From: Citrobacter sp. 18056
GTDB taxonomy: Bacteria > Pseudomonadota > Gammaproteobacteria > Enterobacterales > Enterobacteriaceae
Direction of reading: 5' to 3'
DNA length: 64,000 nucleotides
NCBI GenBank assembly: GCA_902706235.1
Contig: CACSJR010000007.1
Coordinates: forward strand, 62,001 to 126,000
Shown here in pieces: positions 1 through 9,384 of the stretch (positions are counted from its first letter, which is position 1; every line of letters starts with the position of its first letter). The position numbers and the translations under genes are program-made. Below the pieces are notes generated by a model. It was given only the letters and a program-made list of their open reading frames with translations, made no database searches and was not told where the DNA came from.

Positions 1-2417
1 CGGTAGCCGCTGCCGTCTTCCGCATGGAACGCTGCCGGGTTGCTCATTGCAAAAGCACCAATCAGTGAACGGATACGGTTCGGGTTGCTCAGGGTAAACG
101 AACGGTGTTTCAGCAGGTTGCGCACGGTTTCCAGTACGTTATCAGCCGGGCTGGTGGACTGCAGAATGAACCATTTGTCCATGACCAGACCATCGTGATG
201 CCATTTGTCGTCATATTCCTGCATCAGCGCGTCACGGCATGGCAACTGTGCAGCTACTGCCGCCGCCAACGCCGCCAGAGCATCGGTCATGTTGTCAGCG
301 TGATGATACTGATGGCTCACCAGCTTATCAGCCAGCTCCGCATCACCAAACGCCAGGTAACGCAGACAGGTGTTACGCAGCGAACGCTTGCCGATGTCGG
401 CGTGCTCTACGCGATAAGCATCGAGTTTATTAAAGTTGTAGACCGCGAGGAACTCGTCTGCCAGCTCTTTCGCCAGCGTACGGGTCAACGCTTCGCGCAC
501 CGTCGCAATGGCAACGGGATCGATGATTTCGAACAGTTCGGCAATTTCATTCACCGACGGCAGCGTGAGGATTTCTGCGGCCAGCGCCGGATCAATGTTC
601 TCATCCAGCAAAATTGCACGGAACGCATCTGCCACATGCACCGGCAGAGACAGCGGCTGACGCTGCTGATGACGGTTCACGTTCAGTTTGATGTAAGTCG
701 CAAGCAGGCTCTGCGCCGCATCCCAACGAGAGAAATCGTTACGCGCGTGACGCATCAGGAACGTTAGCTGCTGATCGCTCCATTTATATTCCAGTTTCAC
801 CGGCGCGGAGAACTCACGCAACAGCGACGGCACCGGCTGGAAGTAGACGTTATCAAAGATGAACGTCTGCTCGGCCTGGGTCACGTTCAGCACGTTATGC
901 ACCGGGTGACCGCCCTTCTGCAGCGGGATCACGTTGCCTTCGTTGTCATACAGTTCAATGTCGAACGGAATATGCAGCGGCAGCTTTTCCTGCTGTTCGG
1001 AGGTTGGCGGCGTATGCTGTTTGATGGTCAGCGTGTACTGCTCCGTTTCCGGGTTGTAGTCGTCATGCACGGTCACCACCGGCGTACCGGACTGGCTGTA
1101 CCAGCGGCGGAAATGCGAGAGATCGACGTTGGACGCATCTTCCATCGCCTGCACAAAATCGTCACAGGTGGCCGCGCTGCCATCGTGGCGCTCAAAGTAA
1201 AGTTGCATCCCTTTCTGGAAATTCGCTTCGCCGAGCAACGTGTGCAGCATACGGATCACTTCTGAACCCTTTTCGTATACGGTCAGGGTGTAGAAGTTGT
1301 TCATCTCGATGACCATATCCGGGCGGATCGGGTGCGCCATTGGGCTGGCATCTTCGGCGAACTGCATCCCGCGCATGGTACGAACGTTACTGATGCGGTT
1401 TACCGCACGTGAGCCGAGATCTGAGCTGAACTCCTGATCGCGGAACACCGTTAAGCCTTCTTTCAGGCTCAACTGGAACCAGTCGCGGCAGGTCACGCGG
1501 TTACCGGTCCAGTTGTGGAAGTATTCATGGCCGATAACACGTTCGATATCGAGATAATCTTTATCGGTGGCGGTATCAGTGCGCGCCAGAACGTATTTAG
1601 AGTTAAAGACGTTCAGGCCTTTGTTTTCCATTGCGCCCATGTTGAAGAAGTCGACGGCGACAATCATATAGATGTCGAGATCGTATTCGAGGCCGAAACG
1701 GTCTTCATCCCACTTCATGGAGTTTTGCAGCGAGGTCATCGCCCACGGCGCGCGATCCAGATTGCCACGATCGACGAACAGTTCCAGTGCCACTTCACGA
1801 CCCGAACGGGTGATGTATTTGTCGCGCAGTACGTCGAAATCACCGGCCACTAACGCAAACAGGTAGCACGGTTTTGGGAACGGATCCTGCCACTGTACCC
1901 AGTGACGGCCGTTTTCCAGCTCGCCCTGTGCAACGCGGTTGCCGTTGGAGAGCAGGTATGGATATTTGGTTTTATCCGCGATGATTTTGGTGGTAAAACG
2001 CGCCAGCACGTCCGGGCGGTCCAGATACCAGGTGATGTGACGGAACCCTTCCGCTTCACACTGCGTACAAAGCGCTTCACCTGACTGATACAGGCCTTCC
2101 AGCGCGGTGTTCGCCGCCGGGCTGATTTCATTAACGATGCGCAACGTGAAACGCTCCGGCAGTCCGTTAATCACCAGCTGATTGTTTTCTTCTTTATAAT
2201 CACTCCACGGCTGGTCGTTCACGTGCAGTGAAACCAGCGTTAAATCTTCACCATTGAGGCGCAGCGGCGTGGCAGACGCAGCGTGACGAGTCATCTGACT
2301 TTCTGCAGTCACGATGGTTTTTGCGGCATCCAGGTCAAAGGTCAGGTCGATATCGCTGATCAGGTATTCCGGCGCACGGTAGTCGTGGCGGTATTTGGCT
2401 TGGGGCTGTTGTGTCAT
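1..2417 (-). CDS. pepN: Aminopeptidase N (C-terminus cut by window edge)
   Basis: M1-family zinc aminopeptidase that removes N-terminal residues from peptides in the cytoplasm. Translation from ATG at 2417 (MTQQPQAKYRHDYRAPEY) stays in frame to the left edge, giving about 805 of the roughly 870 residues usual for the family. The gluzincin motif HEYFHNW falls at residues 297-303 (zinc-binding His297 and His301, catalytic Glu298), and a GAMEN-type exopeptidase motif lies just before it. The last residues visible match the region about 65 residues before the E. coli C-terminus. The gene is divergent from pncB with 264 bp between the start codons, as in E. coli. No frameshift was seen in the part present. 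Confidence 0.98.
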   Translation of the reverse strand, partial: MTQQPQAKYRHDYRAPEYLISDIDLTFDLDAAKTIVTAESQMTRHAASATPLRLNGEDLTLVSLHVNDQPWSDYKEENNQLVINGLPERFTLRIVNEISPAANTALEGLYQSGEALCTQCEAEGFRHITWYLDRPDVLARFTTKIIADKTKYPYLLSNGNRVAQGELENGRHWVQWQDPFPKPCYLFALVAGDFDVLRDKYITRSGREVALELFVDRGNLDRAPWAMTSLQNSMKWDEDRFGLEYDLDIYMIVAVDFFNMGAMENKGLNVFNSKYVLARTDTATDKDYLDIERVIGHEYFHNWTGNRVTCRDWFQLSLKEGLTVFRDQEFSSDLGSRAVNRISNVRTMRGMQFAEDASPMAHPIRPDMVIEMNNFYTLTVYEKGSEVIRMLHTLLGEANFQKGMQLYFERHDGSAATCDDFVQAMEDASNVDLSHFRRWYSQSGTPVVTVHDDYNPETEQYTLTIKQHTPPTSEQQEKLPLHIPFDIELYDNEGNVIPLQKGGHPVHNVLNVTQAEQTFIFDNVYFQPVPSLLREFSAPVKLEYKWSDQQLTFLMRHARNDFSRWDAAQSLLATYIKLNVNRHQQRQPLSLPVHVADAFRAILLDENIDPALAAEILTLPSVNEIAELFEIIDPVAIATVREALTRTLAKELADEFLAVYNFNKLDAYRVEHADIGKRSLRNTCLRYLAFGDAELADKLVSHQYHHADNMTDALAALAAAVAAQLPCRDALMQEYDDKWHHDGLVMDKWFILQSTSPADNVLETVRNLLKHRSFTLSNPNRIRSLIGAFAMSNPAAFHAEDGSGY

Positions 2418-2612
2418 AAAAAACCTTTAGCATCTTTTGTAAATTGTCGGATCCAGTCTATTCCTGTTGTCACTTTCACGCTACGCAGAATGTTCATCTT
2501 TTCAGGGGCAAACACGTAAATTGCTACATATTGATAACACGCGGCACGTTTTGCCCTCGACCCGTCAAACACCTTGTGTTGTGATCGGGGTTCAATAAAT
2601 CGATAAACAAGG

Positions 2613-2653
2613 TATACTCCTGCGGTTTCAGCCGTTGTTTATTGTACTAAACG
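2613..2653 (+). promoter_or_regulatory. pncB promoter -10 and NadR box
   Basis: A good -10 hexamer, TATACT, lies at 2613-2618, with a weak -35 (TTCAAT, 2591-2596) upstream. Just downstream, at 2636-2653, is TGTTTA-N6-TAAACG. This matches the NadR operator consensus TGTTTA-N6-TAAACA at 11 of 12 positions. NadR represses pncB and nad genes when NAD is plentiful in enterics. A site over the early transcribed region fits simple repression. Confidence 0.8.
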
Positions 2654-2681
2654 CTCCTTTATGAGGATGCTATTGCGCACC

Positions 2682-3884
2682 ATGACACAATTCGCTTCCC
2701 CTGTTCTGCAGACTCTGCTTGATACAGATGCTTATAAGCTGCATATGCAGCAGGCCGTCTTCCATCATTATTATGATGTCCAGGTGGCTGCAGAATTCCG
2801 CTGCCGCGGTGATGACCTGCTCGGTATTTATGCAGACGCCATCCGCGAACAAGTCGAAGCGATGCAGTCGCTGCGACTGCAGGACGACGAGTTTCAGTGG
2901 TTGTCCGGCCTGCCGTTCTTCAAGCAGGACTACCTCGACTGGCTGCGCGATTTTCGCTACAACCCCCAGCAGGTCACCGTTCGTAACGATAATGGCAAAT
3001 TAAACATTCGCCTCGAAGGCCCATGGCGTGAAGTCATCATGTGGGAAGTTCCGCTGCTGGCGGTGATTAGCGAGCTGGTTCATCGCTATCGTTCCCCTGA
3101 AGCCAGCGTTGAGCTGGCGCTTGAGACGCTGGAACGTAAGCTGGTTGATTTCAATCACCTTACCCAGGATATCGATATGTCTGGCTTCCGTCTGATGGAC
3201 TTCGGCACCCGCCGTCGTTTCTCTCGTGACGTGCAGCAGGCGATAGTCGAACGTCTTCAGCAGGAGCCGTGGTTTGTCGGCACCAGCAATTACGACCTGG
3301 CACGCCGTCTGTCACTGACCCCAATGGGTACCCAGGCACACGAATGGTTCCAGGCGCATCAGCAAATCAGTCCTGACCTGGCGACCAGCCAGCGCGTGGC
3401 GCTTGCGGCCTGGCTTCAAGAATATCCAGACCAGTTGCGGATTGCCCTGACCGACTGCATCACCATGGATGCTTTCCTGCGTGACTTCGACCCGGAGTTT
3501 GCCGAACGATATCAGGGACTGCGTCATGACTCCGGGGATCCGGTGGAATGGGGTGAAAAAGCCATCGCACATTATCAGAAGCTCGGTATTGACCCGATGA
3601 GCAAACTGCTGGTGTTCTCCGATAATCTCGACCTGAAAAAGGCCGTTGAGCTGTATCGCCACTTCTCGTCGCGGGTGAATCTGAGCTTCGGGATAGGCAC
3701 GCGCCTGACCTGCGATATCCCTCAGGTGAAACCGCTGAATATCGTGATTAAACTGGTGGAATGTAACGGCAAGCCGGTGGCCAAACTGTCCGACAGCCCA
3801 GGCAAAACCATCTGCCACGATAAAGCATTTGTGCGCGCTTTACGCAAAGCCTTCGACCTTCCCCAGGTCAAAAAGGCCAGTTAA
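2682..3884 (+). CDS. pncB: Nicotinate phosphoribosyltransferase
   Basis: Makes nicotinate mononucleotide from nicotinate and PRPP with ATP hydrolysis, the entry step of the Preiss-Handler NAD salvage route in the cytoplasm. The protein is 400 residues, the E. coli length, when started at ATG 2682 ([20 protein letters not shown]). An in-frame ATG at 2661 would add seven residues that E. coli PncB lacks. His220 in [11 protein letters not shown] corresponds to the autophosphorylated His219 of the mature Salmonella enzyme, and GLRHDSGDP is the conserved NAPRTase motif. Transcribed alone, behind a NadR box and before a hairpin terminator. Confidence 0.98.
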   Translation: MTQFASPVLQTLLDTDAYKLHMQQAVFHHYYDVQVAAEFRCRGDDLLGIYADAIREQVEAMQSLRLQDDEFQWLSGLPFFKQDYLDWLRDFRYNPQQVTVRNDNGKLNIRLEGPWREVIMWEVPLLAVISELVHRYRSPEASVELALETLERKLVDFNHLTQDIDMSGFRLMDFGTRRRFSRDVQQAIVERLQQEPWFVGTSNYDLARRLSLTPMGTQAHEWFQAHQQISPDLATSQRVALAAWLQEYPDQLRIALTDCITMDAFLRDFDPEFAERYQGLRHDSGDPVEWGEKAIAHYQKLGIDPMSKLLVFSDNLDLKKAVELYRHFSSRVNLSFGIGTRLTCDIPQVKPLNIVIKLVECNGKPVAKLSDSPGKTICHDKAFVRALRKAFDLPQVKKAS

Positions 3885-3893
3885 TCAGCAACA

Positions 3894-3920
3894 GGGAGCC
3901 TCAAAGGCTCCCTTCTTCTT
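3894..3920 (+). terminator. pncB terminator
   Basis: The stem GGGAGCC/GGCTCCC (3894-3900 and 3906-3912) with a five-base loop is followed by a pyrimidine-rich tail. It starts eight bases after the pncB stop codon. Confidence 0.8.
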
Positions 3921-3960
3921 ATTATTTTCTCAAATCTCCCCGTCTCGCTGCGAATTCCTC

Positions 3961-4010
3961 TTGTCTGATGAAAGATGACAGGTAACATAGGGATCCCCCT
4001 TAATTAAGGG
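3961..4010 (+). promoter_or_regulatory. Candidate asnS promoter with palindrome at the start site
   Basis: TTGTCT (3961-3966) and TAACAT (3983-3988), 16 bp apart, make a plausible sigma-70 promoter. The expected transcription start, near 3995, coincides with a perfect 14-bp palindrome, CCCTTAATTAAGGG, at 3997-4010. The promoter call rests on hexamer similarity alone. Confidence 0.5.
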
Positions 4011-4055
4011 CGGAAAGAGATAACTTTATTCTGGACTACTAACAGAGAGATTAAT

Positions 4056-5456
4056 ATGAGCGTTGTGCCTGTAGCCGACGTACTCCAGGGCCGCGTAGCC
4101 GTTGACAGCGAAGTCACCGTGCGCGGATGGGTGCGTACCCGTCGAGATTCAAAAGCTGGCTTTTCCTTCCTCGCCGTCTATGACGGTTCCTGCTTTGATC
4201 CTGTACAGGCCGTCGTCAATAATTCTCTGCCCAATTACAATCAGGAAGTGTTGCGCCTGACGACCGGCTGTTCCGTGATTATCACCGGAAAAGTGGTGGC
4301 ATCTCAGGGTCAGGGTCAGAGTTTTGAAATTCAGGCCTCCCACGTTGAAGTGACTGGCTGGGTTGAAGATCCGGATACCTATCCGATGGCGGCCAAACGC
4401 CACAGCATCGAATACCTTCGTGAAGTTGCGCACCTGCGTCCGCGTACCAACCTGATTGGTGCCGTCGCCCGCGTGCGTCACACCCTGGCGCAAGCGCTGC
4501 ACCGCTTCTTCCACGAGCAGGGCTATTTCTGGGTATCTACCCCACTCATTACTGCCTCTGATACTGAAGGCGCAGGTGAGATGTTCCGCGTATCGACGCT
4601 GGATATGGAAAACCTGCCACGTGACGATCAGGGTAAAGTGGATTACGACAAAGACTTCTTTGGTCGTGAAGCGTTCCTGACCGTATCCGGTCAGCTGAAC
4701 GGCGAAACTTACGCCTGTGCGCTGTCCAAGATTTACACCTTCGGCCCAACTTTCCGTGCTGAAAACTCAAACACCAGCCGTCATCTGGCGGAATTCTGGA
4801 TGCTTGAGCCGGAAGTCGCCTTTGCCGACCTGGAAGATAACGCTGCACTCGCTGAAGCAATGCTGAAGTATGTTTTCAAAGCGGTGCTGGAAGAACGTGC
4901 CGATGACATGAAATTCTTCGCCGAGCGCGTTGATAAAGATGCCGTAAGCCGCCTGGAGCGTTTTGTTGAAGCGGACTTTGCACAGGTGGATTACACCGAC
5001 GCGATCACCATTCTGGAAAACTGCGGTCAGACCTTCGAGAACCCGGTATTCTGGGGCGTGGATCTCTCTTCCGAGCACGAACGTTACCTGGCTGAGAAAC
5101 ACTTCCAGGCTCCGGTTGTCGTGAAAAACTACCCGAAAGACATTAAGGCGTTCTATATGCGCCTTAACGACGACGGTAAAACCGTGGCGGCAATGGACGT
5201 TCTGGCTCCGGGCATCGGCGAAATCATCGGTGGCTCCCAGCGTGAAGAGCGTCTGGATGTGCTTGATGCGCGTCTGGCTGAAATGGGTCTGAATAAAGAA
5301 GACTACAGCTGGTACCGCGACCTGCGTCGTTATGGCACCGTGCCTCACTCCGGCTTCGGTCTTGGTTTTGAGCGTCTGATTGCCTACGTTACCGGCGTTC
5401 AGAACGTTCGTGACGTAATTGCATTCCCACGAACGCCACGTAACGCCAGCTTCTAA
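4056..5456 (+). CDS. asnS: Asparaginyl-tRNA synthetase
   Basis: Class IIb aminoacyl-tRNA synthetase that charges tRNA-Asn with asparagine using ATP. The 466 residues match the E. coli length. An N-terminal OB-fold anticodon-binding domain covers roughly residues 15-105. The catalytic domain carries motif 2 ([20 protein letters not shown]) and motif 3 ([15 protein letters not shown]) near the C-terminus. The start [13 protein letters not shown] follows AGAGAG. It is a single-gene unit between the pncB and asnS terminators, ahead of the long ompF control region. Confidence 0.98.
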   Translation: MSVVPVADVLQGRVAVDSEVTVRGWVRTRRDSKAGFSFLAVYDGSCFDPVQAVVNNSLPNYNQEVLRLTTGCSVIITGKVVASQGQGQSFEIQASHVEVTGWVEDPDTYPMAAKRHSIEYLREVAHLRPRTNLIGAVARVRHTLAQALHRFFHEQGYFWVSTPLITASDTEGAGEMFRVSTLDMENLPRDDQGKVDYDKDFFGREAFLTVSGQLNGETYACALSKIYTFGPTFRAENSNTSRHLAEFWMLEPEVAFADLEDNAALAEAMLKYVFKAVLEERADDMKFFAERVDKDAVSRLERFVEADFAQVDYTDAITILENCGQTFENPVFWGVDLSSEHERYLAEKHFQAPVVVKNYPKDIKAFYMRLNDDGKTVAAMDVLAPGIGEIIGGSQREERLDVLDARLAEMGLNKEDYSWYRDLRRYGTVPHSGFGLGFERLIAYVTGVQNVRDVIAFPRTPRNASF

Positions 5457-5472
5457 GTTTTTTCCCTTCTCC

Positions 5473-5501
5473 AAAGCCAGCTTCTCAGCTGGCTTTTTTT
5501 T
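5473..5501 (+). terminator. asnS terminator
   Basis: The stem AGCCAGC/GCTGGCT (5475-5481 and 5488-5494), with outer A-T pairs and loop TTCTCA, is followed by a run of T residues to 5501. This is a canonical intrinsic terminator 17 bases after the asnS stop. Confidence 0.92.
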
Positions 5502-5847
5502 GGCCTTTGTCAGGATCTGTGAACAAGTTTCTACAAATATAAAGGTCAACCGCCTTCCCTAACCAAAATGTTACACCCCATGTCCAGAAACAATTCAGAA
5601 CACATTTTGAGCAACACTTCGATTGCGCTTAAGTAAATACCTGGCACTTAGCATACAAAACAACCACCAGCAACGCGCACGAAAAGCTAACTTTGTCACA
5701 TAAGAAAAAGTGAGATGAGAAGCATTCTTATATAGGAAAAGCCTTTATCAAAATTAAAGATAAGATTTTCATATAGATATATAAGAGATAGTCGATTAAT
5801 TAAGCGGTGAGCGAGGAAATTTGAGGTGCTTCACAAAGTTCCCTGAT
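5502..5847. other. Long A+T-rich region upstream of ompF
   Basis: No gene was recognised here. The stretch is rich in A and T, with short A- and T-tracts (for example 5738-5795). In E. coli the matching region binds IHF and carries a distal OmpR box that helps repress ompF at high osmolarity. I could not place either site with confidence. Confidence 0.5.
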
Positions 5848-5943
5848 TTACACAAATTATTACACATTATTTCTTCTTGTTACCTATTTACGATATTTGT
5901 AGCACTTTCAGGCTAGCGAAACGTTGTCATGAATGGAAATATG
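5848..5943 (+). promoter_or_regulatory. ompF promoter with OmpR-binding region
   Basis: The segment 5848-5910 has the TTACA/TTACC-like repeats expected of tandem OmpR boxes (TTTACACAAATTATTACACA, then TTGTTACC). The sequence after it (GTAGCACTTTCA, TAGCGAAACGTT, CTCTCATCAATAGTTCCGTA) is almost that of E. coli ompF as I recall it. The -10 is probably AATATG (5938-5943), with transcription starting near 5950 and a leader of about 110 bases. OmpR-phosphate activates at low and represses at high osmolarity in E. coli. Confidence 0.75.
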
Positions 5944-6029
5944 CCTGTCAGACACAGAAAGACACCAAACTCTCATCAATAGTTCCGTAAATATTTATTG
6001 ACGAAAACTATTGGCGGTAGTGGAAAGTG

Positions 6030-6072
6030 TCCATAAAAAAACCAATGAGGGTAATAAATAATGATGAAGCGC
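6030..6072 (+). promoter_or_regulatory. ompF ribosome-binding site and predicted MicF target
   Basis: The leader end, CCAATGAGGGTAATAAATA, and the first codons ATGATGAAGCG are essentially the E. coli sequence that pairs with the small RNA MicF. GAGGG is the Shine-Dalgarno core. MicF itself, encoded next to ompC, is not in this window. Confidence 0.6.
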
Positions 6073-7257
6073 AATATCCTGGCAGTGGTTATCCCTGCCC
6101 TGTTGGCAGCTGGTGCGGCAAACGCAGCAGAAATCTATAACAAAAATGCCAACAAACTGGATTTCTACGGTAAAGCAGTAGGTGAACACATCTGGACCAC
6201 CAACGGCGACACCGGCAGTGATGACACCACTTATGCCCGTATCGGTTTCAAAGGTGAAACTCAGATCAACGATCAGATCACCGGTTACGGCCAGTGGGAA
6301 TACAACCTGAATGCGTCTAACGCTGAAGGTTCTCAGGGTACCGCTACCCGTCTGGCATTTGCAGGTCTGAAATTTGGTGACGCGGGTTCTATCGACTACG
6401 GTCGTAACTACGGCGCCATCTACGACGTAGCGGCATACACCGATATGCTGGTTGAGTGGGGCGGCGATTCCTGGGCTGCTACAGACAACTTCATGAACGG
6501 CCGTACCAATGGCGTTCTGACCTACCGTAACAGCGATTTCTTCGGTCTGGTTGATGGCCTGAGCTTCGCCCTGCAGTATCAGGGTAAAAACGAGCGTAAC
6601 AGTCCGGTAACCGTTGATTACAATGACGATAATGGCGCGGTAAAATCAGCCAGCCTGAGTGGTAACGGCGCGAAAGCAAACGGCGACGGCTTCAGCTCTT
6701 CTGTTCAGTACGCATTCCTGGACGGCTTCAGCGTTGCTGCAGGTTATGAAACCGCTGACCGTACCAACGACCAGGTTAACCCACAAACCTTCGCGATTAA
6801 CGGTAACGGCGCGGCTGGTAACGCAAGCGCTGGTGGTGACCGCGCTGAAGCATGGTCAACCGCATTCAAATACGATGCAAACAACGTCTACGCTGCAGTG
6901 ATGTATGCTGAAACCACTAACATGACCCGCGAGCCAGACAACAACTTCGCGAACAAAACTCAGAACATCGAAGCCGTGGTTCAGTACCAGTTCGACTTCG
7001 GCCTGCGTCCATCCATCGGTTACGTACAGTCCAAAGGTAAAGACCTGCTGGCACGTACCAAGGGTGATGCAAGCTTCTCCGGCGGTGATGCTGACCTCGT
7101 GAAATACATCGAAGTGGGTTCATGGTACTACTTCAACAAGAACATGAACGTCTACGCAGCTTATAAGTTTAACCTGCTGAACGACAACGACTACTCTAAA
7201 GCATCTGGTCAGGCTACCGACGACCAGGCTGCTGTCGGTATCGTTTACCAGTTCTAA
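6061..7257 (+). CDS. ompF: General porin, OmpF type (OmpK35-like)
   Basis: Trimeric 16-stranded outer-membrane beta-barrel that passes small hydrophilic solutes and many beta-lactams. The signal peptide [22 protein letters not shown] is followed by mature [16 protein letters not shown], and the chain ends in the sorting signal VGIVYQF. At 398 residues it is longer than E. coli OmpF (362), mostly through longer loops in the middle (about residues 180-260). The loop-3 constriction reads VEWGGD at residues 131-136, where E. coli porins have PEFGGD. As I recall it, Klebsiella OmpK35 has the same variant. The leader and promoter are of the ompF type, so this is OmpF rather than OmpC. Confidence 0.95.
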   Translation: MMKRNILAVVIPALLAAGAANAAEIYNKNANKLDFYGKAVGEHIWTTNGDTGSDDTTYARIGFKGETQINDQITGYGQWEYNLNASNAEGSQGTATRLAFAGLKFGDAGSIDYGRNYGAIYDVAAYTDMLVEWGGDSWAATDNFMNGRTNGVLTYRNSDFFGLVDGLSFALQYQGKNERNSPVTVDYNDDNGAVKSASLSGNGAKANGDGFSSSVQYAFLDGFSVAAGYETADRTNDQVNPQTFAINGNGAAGNASAGGDRAEAWSTAFKYDANNVYAAVMYAETTNMTREPDNNFANKTQNIEAVVQYQFDFGLRPSIGYVQSKGKDLLARTKGDASFSGGDADLVKYIEVGSWYYFNKNMNVYAAYKFNLLNDNDYSKASGQATDDQAAVGIVYQF

Positions 7258-7286
7258 TCAGTACGCCACTTTGTTATATGCTTAAG

Positions 7287-7312
7287 AAACAGGGCTTCGG
7301 CCCTGTTTTTTT
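7287..7312 (+). terminator. ompF terminator
   Basis: A nine-base stem AAACAGGGC/GCCCTGTTT (7287-7295 and 7300-7308) with a TTCG tetraloop is followed by T residues to 7312. This is a very strong intrinsic terminator. Confidence 0.95.
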
Positions 7313-7441
7313 ATGGCTGGCAGTAAATAATAGTGACTTTTAAAAAGCCTCTCGCTTTTTCTCGCAAACGGTTGGCTTTTCGTCATTCTCCCGTTAACCT
7401 GAGAGCGGATTTCCCTTCAGTAACCACAATGGAACCTCGTC

Positions 7442-8632
7442 ATGTTTGAGAACATAACCGCTGCCCCTGCCGACCCTATTCTGGGCCTGGCCGATCTGTT
7501 TCGTGCCGATGACCGCCCAGGAAAAATCAACCTCGGGATTGGTGTTTACAAAGATGAGACCGGTAAAACACCGGTTCTGACCAGCGTAAAAAAAGCGGAA
7601 CTTTATCTGCTGGAAAATGAAACCACCAAGAACTACCTCGGCATTGACGGTATTCCGGAATTTGGCCGCTGCACGCAGGAGCTGCTGTTCGGGAAAGGCA
7701 GTGCGATTGTGACTGAAAAACGCGCACGTACGGCGCAGACCCCAGGTGGCACCGGCGCACTGCGCGTAGCCGCGGATTTTCTTGCTAAAAACACTGACGT
7801 ACAACGCGTATGGGTCAGTAACCCAAGCTGGCCGAACCACAAAGGCGTGTTTAATTCCGCCGGGCTGGAAGTCTGCGAATACAGCTATTACGACGCGAAT
7901 CAACACGCTCTGGATTTTGACGGCCTGATTGCCAGCCTGAATCAAGCTCAGGCGGGCGACGTGGTTTTATTCCACGGCTGCTGCCACAACCCAACCGGGA
8001 TCGACCCGACGCTGGAACAGTGGGAACAGTTGGCAAAACTGTCCGTAGAGAAAGGCTGGCTGCCGCTGTTTGACTTCGCCTACCAGGGCTTTGCTCGTGG
8101 TCTGGAAGAAGATGCTGAAGGCCTGCGCGCCTTTGCCGCCGTACATAAAGAGCTGCTGGTTGCGAGTTCCTTCTCGAAAAACTTTGGCCTCTACAACGAA
8201 CGCGTGGGTGCCTGCACGCTCGTTTCTGCGGATGCAGAAACGGTTGACCGCGCATTCAGCCAGATGAAAGCGGTTATCCGCGCCAACTACTCTAACCCAC
8301 CCGCTCACGGTGCCGCCGTGGTGGCGACGATCCTCAGCAATGACGCGCTGCGCGCCATCTGGGAGCAAGAGCTGACTGACATGCGCCAGCGCATTCAGCG
8401 TATGCGCTTGCTGTTCGTGAACACCCTCGCCGAGAAAGGTGCGGACCGTGATTTCAGCTTCATCACCAAGCAGAACGGCATGTTCTCCTTCAGCGGCCTG
8501 ACCAAAGAACAGGTGCTGCGTCTGCGTGAAGAGTTTGGCGTTTATGCGGTTGCGTCCGGGCGAGTGAACGTCGCGGGCATGACGCCAGACAATATGGCCC
8601 CACTGTGCGAAGCCATCGTCGCCGTGCTGTAA
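7442..8632 (+). CDS. aspC: Aspartate aminotransferase
   Basis: PLP-dependent class I aminotransferase that interconverts aspartate/2-oxoglutarate and oxaloacetate/glutamate in the cytoplasm. It also accepts aromatic substrates. The 396 residues match E. coli AspC. The PLP Schiff-base lysine is Lys246 in [15 protein letters not shown]. The substrate-binding arginine region is near the C-terminus (SGRVNVAGM). The start [15 protein letters not shown] is preceded by a GGAA Shine-Dalgarno. Single-gene unit between the ompF terminator and its own downstream hairpin. Confidence 0.98.
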   Translation: MFENITAAPADPILGLADLFRADDRPGKINLGIGVYKDETGKTPVLTSVKKAELYLLENETTKNYLGIDGIPEFGRCTQELLFGKGSAIVTEKRARTAQTPGGTGALRVAADFLAKNTDVQRVWVSNPSWPNHKGVFNSAGLEVCEYSYYDANQHALDFDGLIASLNQAQAGDVVLFHGCCHNPTGIDPTLEQWEQLAKLSVEKGWLPLFDFAYQGFARGLEEDAEGLRAFAAVHKELLVASSFSKNFGLYNERVGACTLVSADAETVDRAFSQMKAVIRANYSNPPAHGAAVVATILSNDALRAIWEQELTDMRQRIQRMRLLFVNTLAEKGADRDFSFITKQNGMFSFSGLTKEQVLRLREEFGVYAVASGRVNVAGMTPDNMAPLCEAIVAVL

Positions 8633-8651
8633 CCCTGGCGACAAAAAAGCC

Positions 8652-8675
8652 AAAGGCCGCGAATGCGGCCTTTGT
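8652..8675 (+). terminator. aspC terminator
   Basis: A perfect nine-base stem AAAGGCCGC/GCGGCCTTT (8652-8660 and 8665-8673) with a GAAT loop lies 19 bases after the aspC stop, followed by a T-rich stretch. Confidence 0.85.
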
Positions 8676-8693
8676 TATTTGTTTTGAGCATTA

Positions 8694-8717
8694 AAAAAGC
8701 CGCAAACGCGGCTTTTT
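8694..8717. terminator. Bidirectional terminator between aspC and gloC
   Basis: A ten-base stem AAAAAGCCGC/GCGGCTTTTT (8694-8703 and 8708-8717) with loop AAAC is flanked by A and T runs, so it can act in both directions. It starts five bases past the gloC stop and probably serves mainly gloC. Confidence 0.85.
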
Positions 8718-8721
8718 ATCT

Positions 8722-9369
8722 TTACCAGACAGGCATCTCATCCTGAAGGAAAGGATTATGCACACGCTCATGACCGAGCGTTGACATAGGACCATGGCCT
8801 GGAATAAAGCTGACGGCATCGCCGAGCGGTAACAATTTGCGCTTAATCGAATCGATAAGCTGCCCATGGTCGCCACGCGGGAAATCGCTGCGCCCTACTC
8901 CACCTTTAAAGATCACATCGCCTGAAATTAGCAGCTGCGAAACTGCGTCGAAAAAGACAATATGACCCGGCGTATGGCCCGGACAATGCAATACGTTGAG
9001 GCTGACGTTACCCACGCTGACGGTATCGTCTTCATTCAACCAGCGGTCTGGCGTGAGCGGCTGACAGTCTTCAAGACCGAACATTTTGCTCTGCGCTGGC
9101 AGCCCCTGAAGCCAGAACTCATCTTCTTTTTCCGGTCCAATAACTGGCACACCGTAATGTTGTGCCAGCTCCGCGGCGGCGCCAACGTGATCAAGATGAC
9201 CATGAGTCAGCAAAATCTGCATCAGCGTTACGCCTGCGGCAGCCACTTCCTGTTTGATACACTCAGCGTCACCGCCAGGATCCACCAGTGCAGCAAGTTT
9301 GGTCTGCTCACACCAGATGAGTGAACAGTTCTGGGCGAAAGCCGTAACCGGAATAATACGATAGTTCAT
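8722..9369 (-). CDS. gloC: Hydroxyacylglutathione hydrolase, glyoxalase II type
   Basis: Metallo-beta-lactamase-fold hydrolase of 215 residues (E. coli YcbL/GloC type). It hydrolyses S-lactoylglutathione in methylglyoxal detoxification. The metal-binding motif THGHLDH is at residues 55-61, with further ligands in [24 protein letters not shown] and [15 protein letters not shown] at 9369 follows AGGAGC at good spacing. It lies 15 bp downstream of mepK on the same strand and may be co-transcribed with it. It lacks the C-terminal substrate-binding domain of the larger GloB enzymes, as is known for this subfamily. Confidence 0.95.
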   Translation of the reverse strand: MNYRIIPVTAFAQNCSLIWCEQTKLAALVDPGGDAECIKQEVAAAGVTLMQILLTHGHLDHVGAAAELAQHYGVPVIGPEKEDEFWLQGLPAQSKMFGLEDCQPLTPDRWLNEDDTVSVGNVSLNVLHCPGHTPGHIVFFDAVSQLLISGDVIFKGGVGRSDFPRGDHGQLIDSIKRKLLPLGDAVSFIPGHGPMSTLGHERVHNPFLQDEMPVW

Positions 9370-9384
9370 GATGCTCCTGTTTCG

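Noticed and set aside
150-157. Chi sequence GCTGGTGG (also on the plus strand at 32925 and on the minus strand at 10997 and 50131)
   Set aside because: Chi octamers are frequent in enterobacterial genomes, and these few show no consistent orientation, so they say nothing specific about this window.
1-2417. pepN as a pseudogene because no complete open frame is present
   Set aside because: The frame is open from the start codon to the left edge. The gene is simply cut by the window boundary.
4767-5549. Open frame antisense to asnS reaching into the ompF upstream region
   Set aside because: Nearly all of it is complementary to conserved asnS codons and the asnS terminator; there is no independent evidence for a gene.
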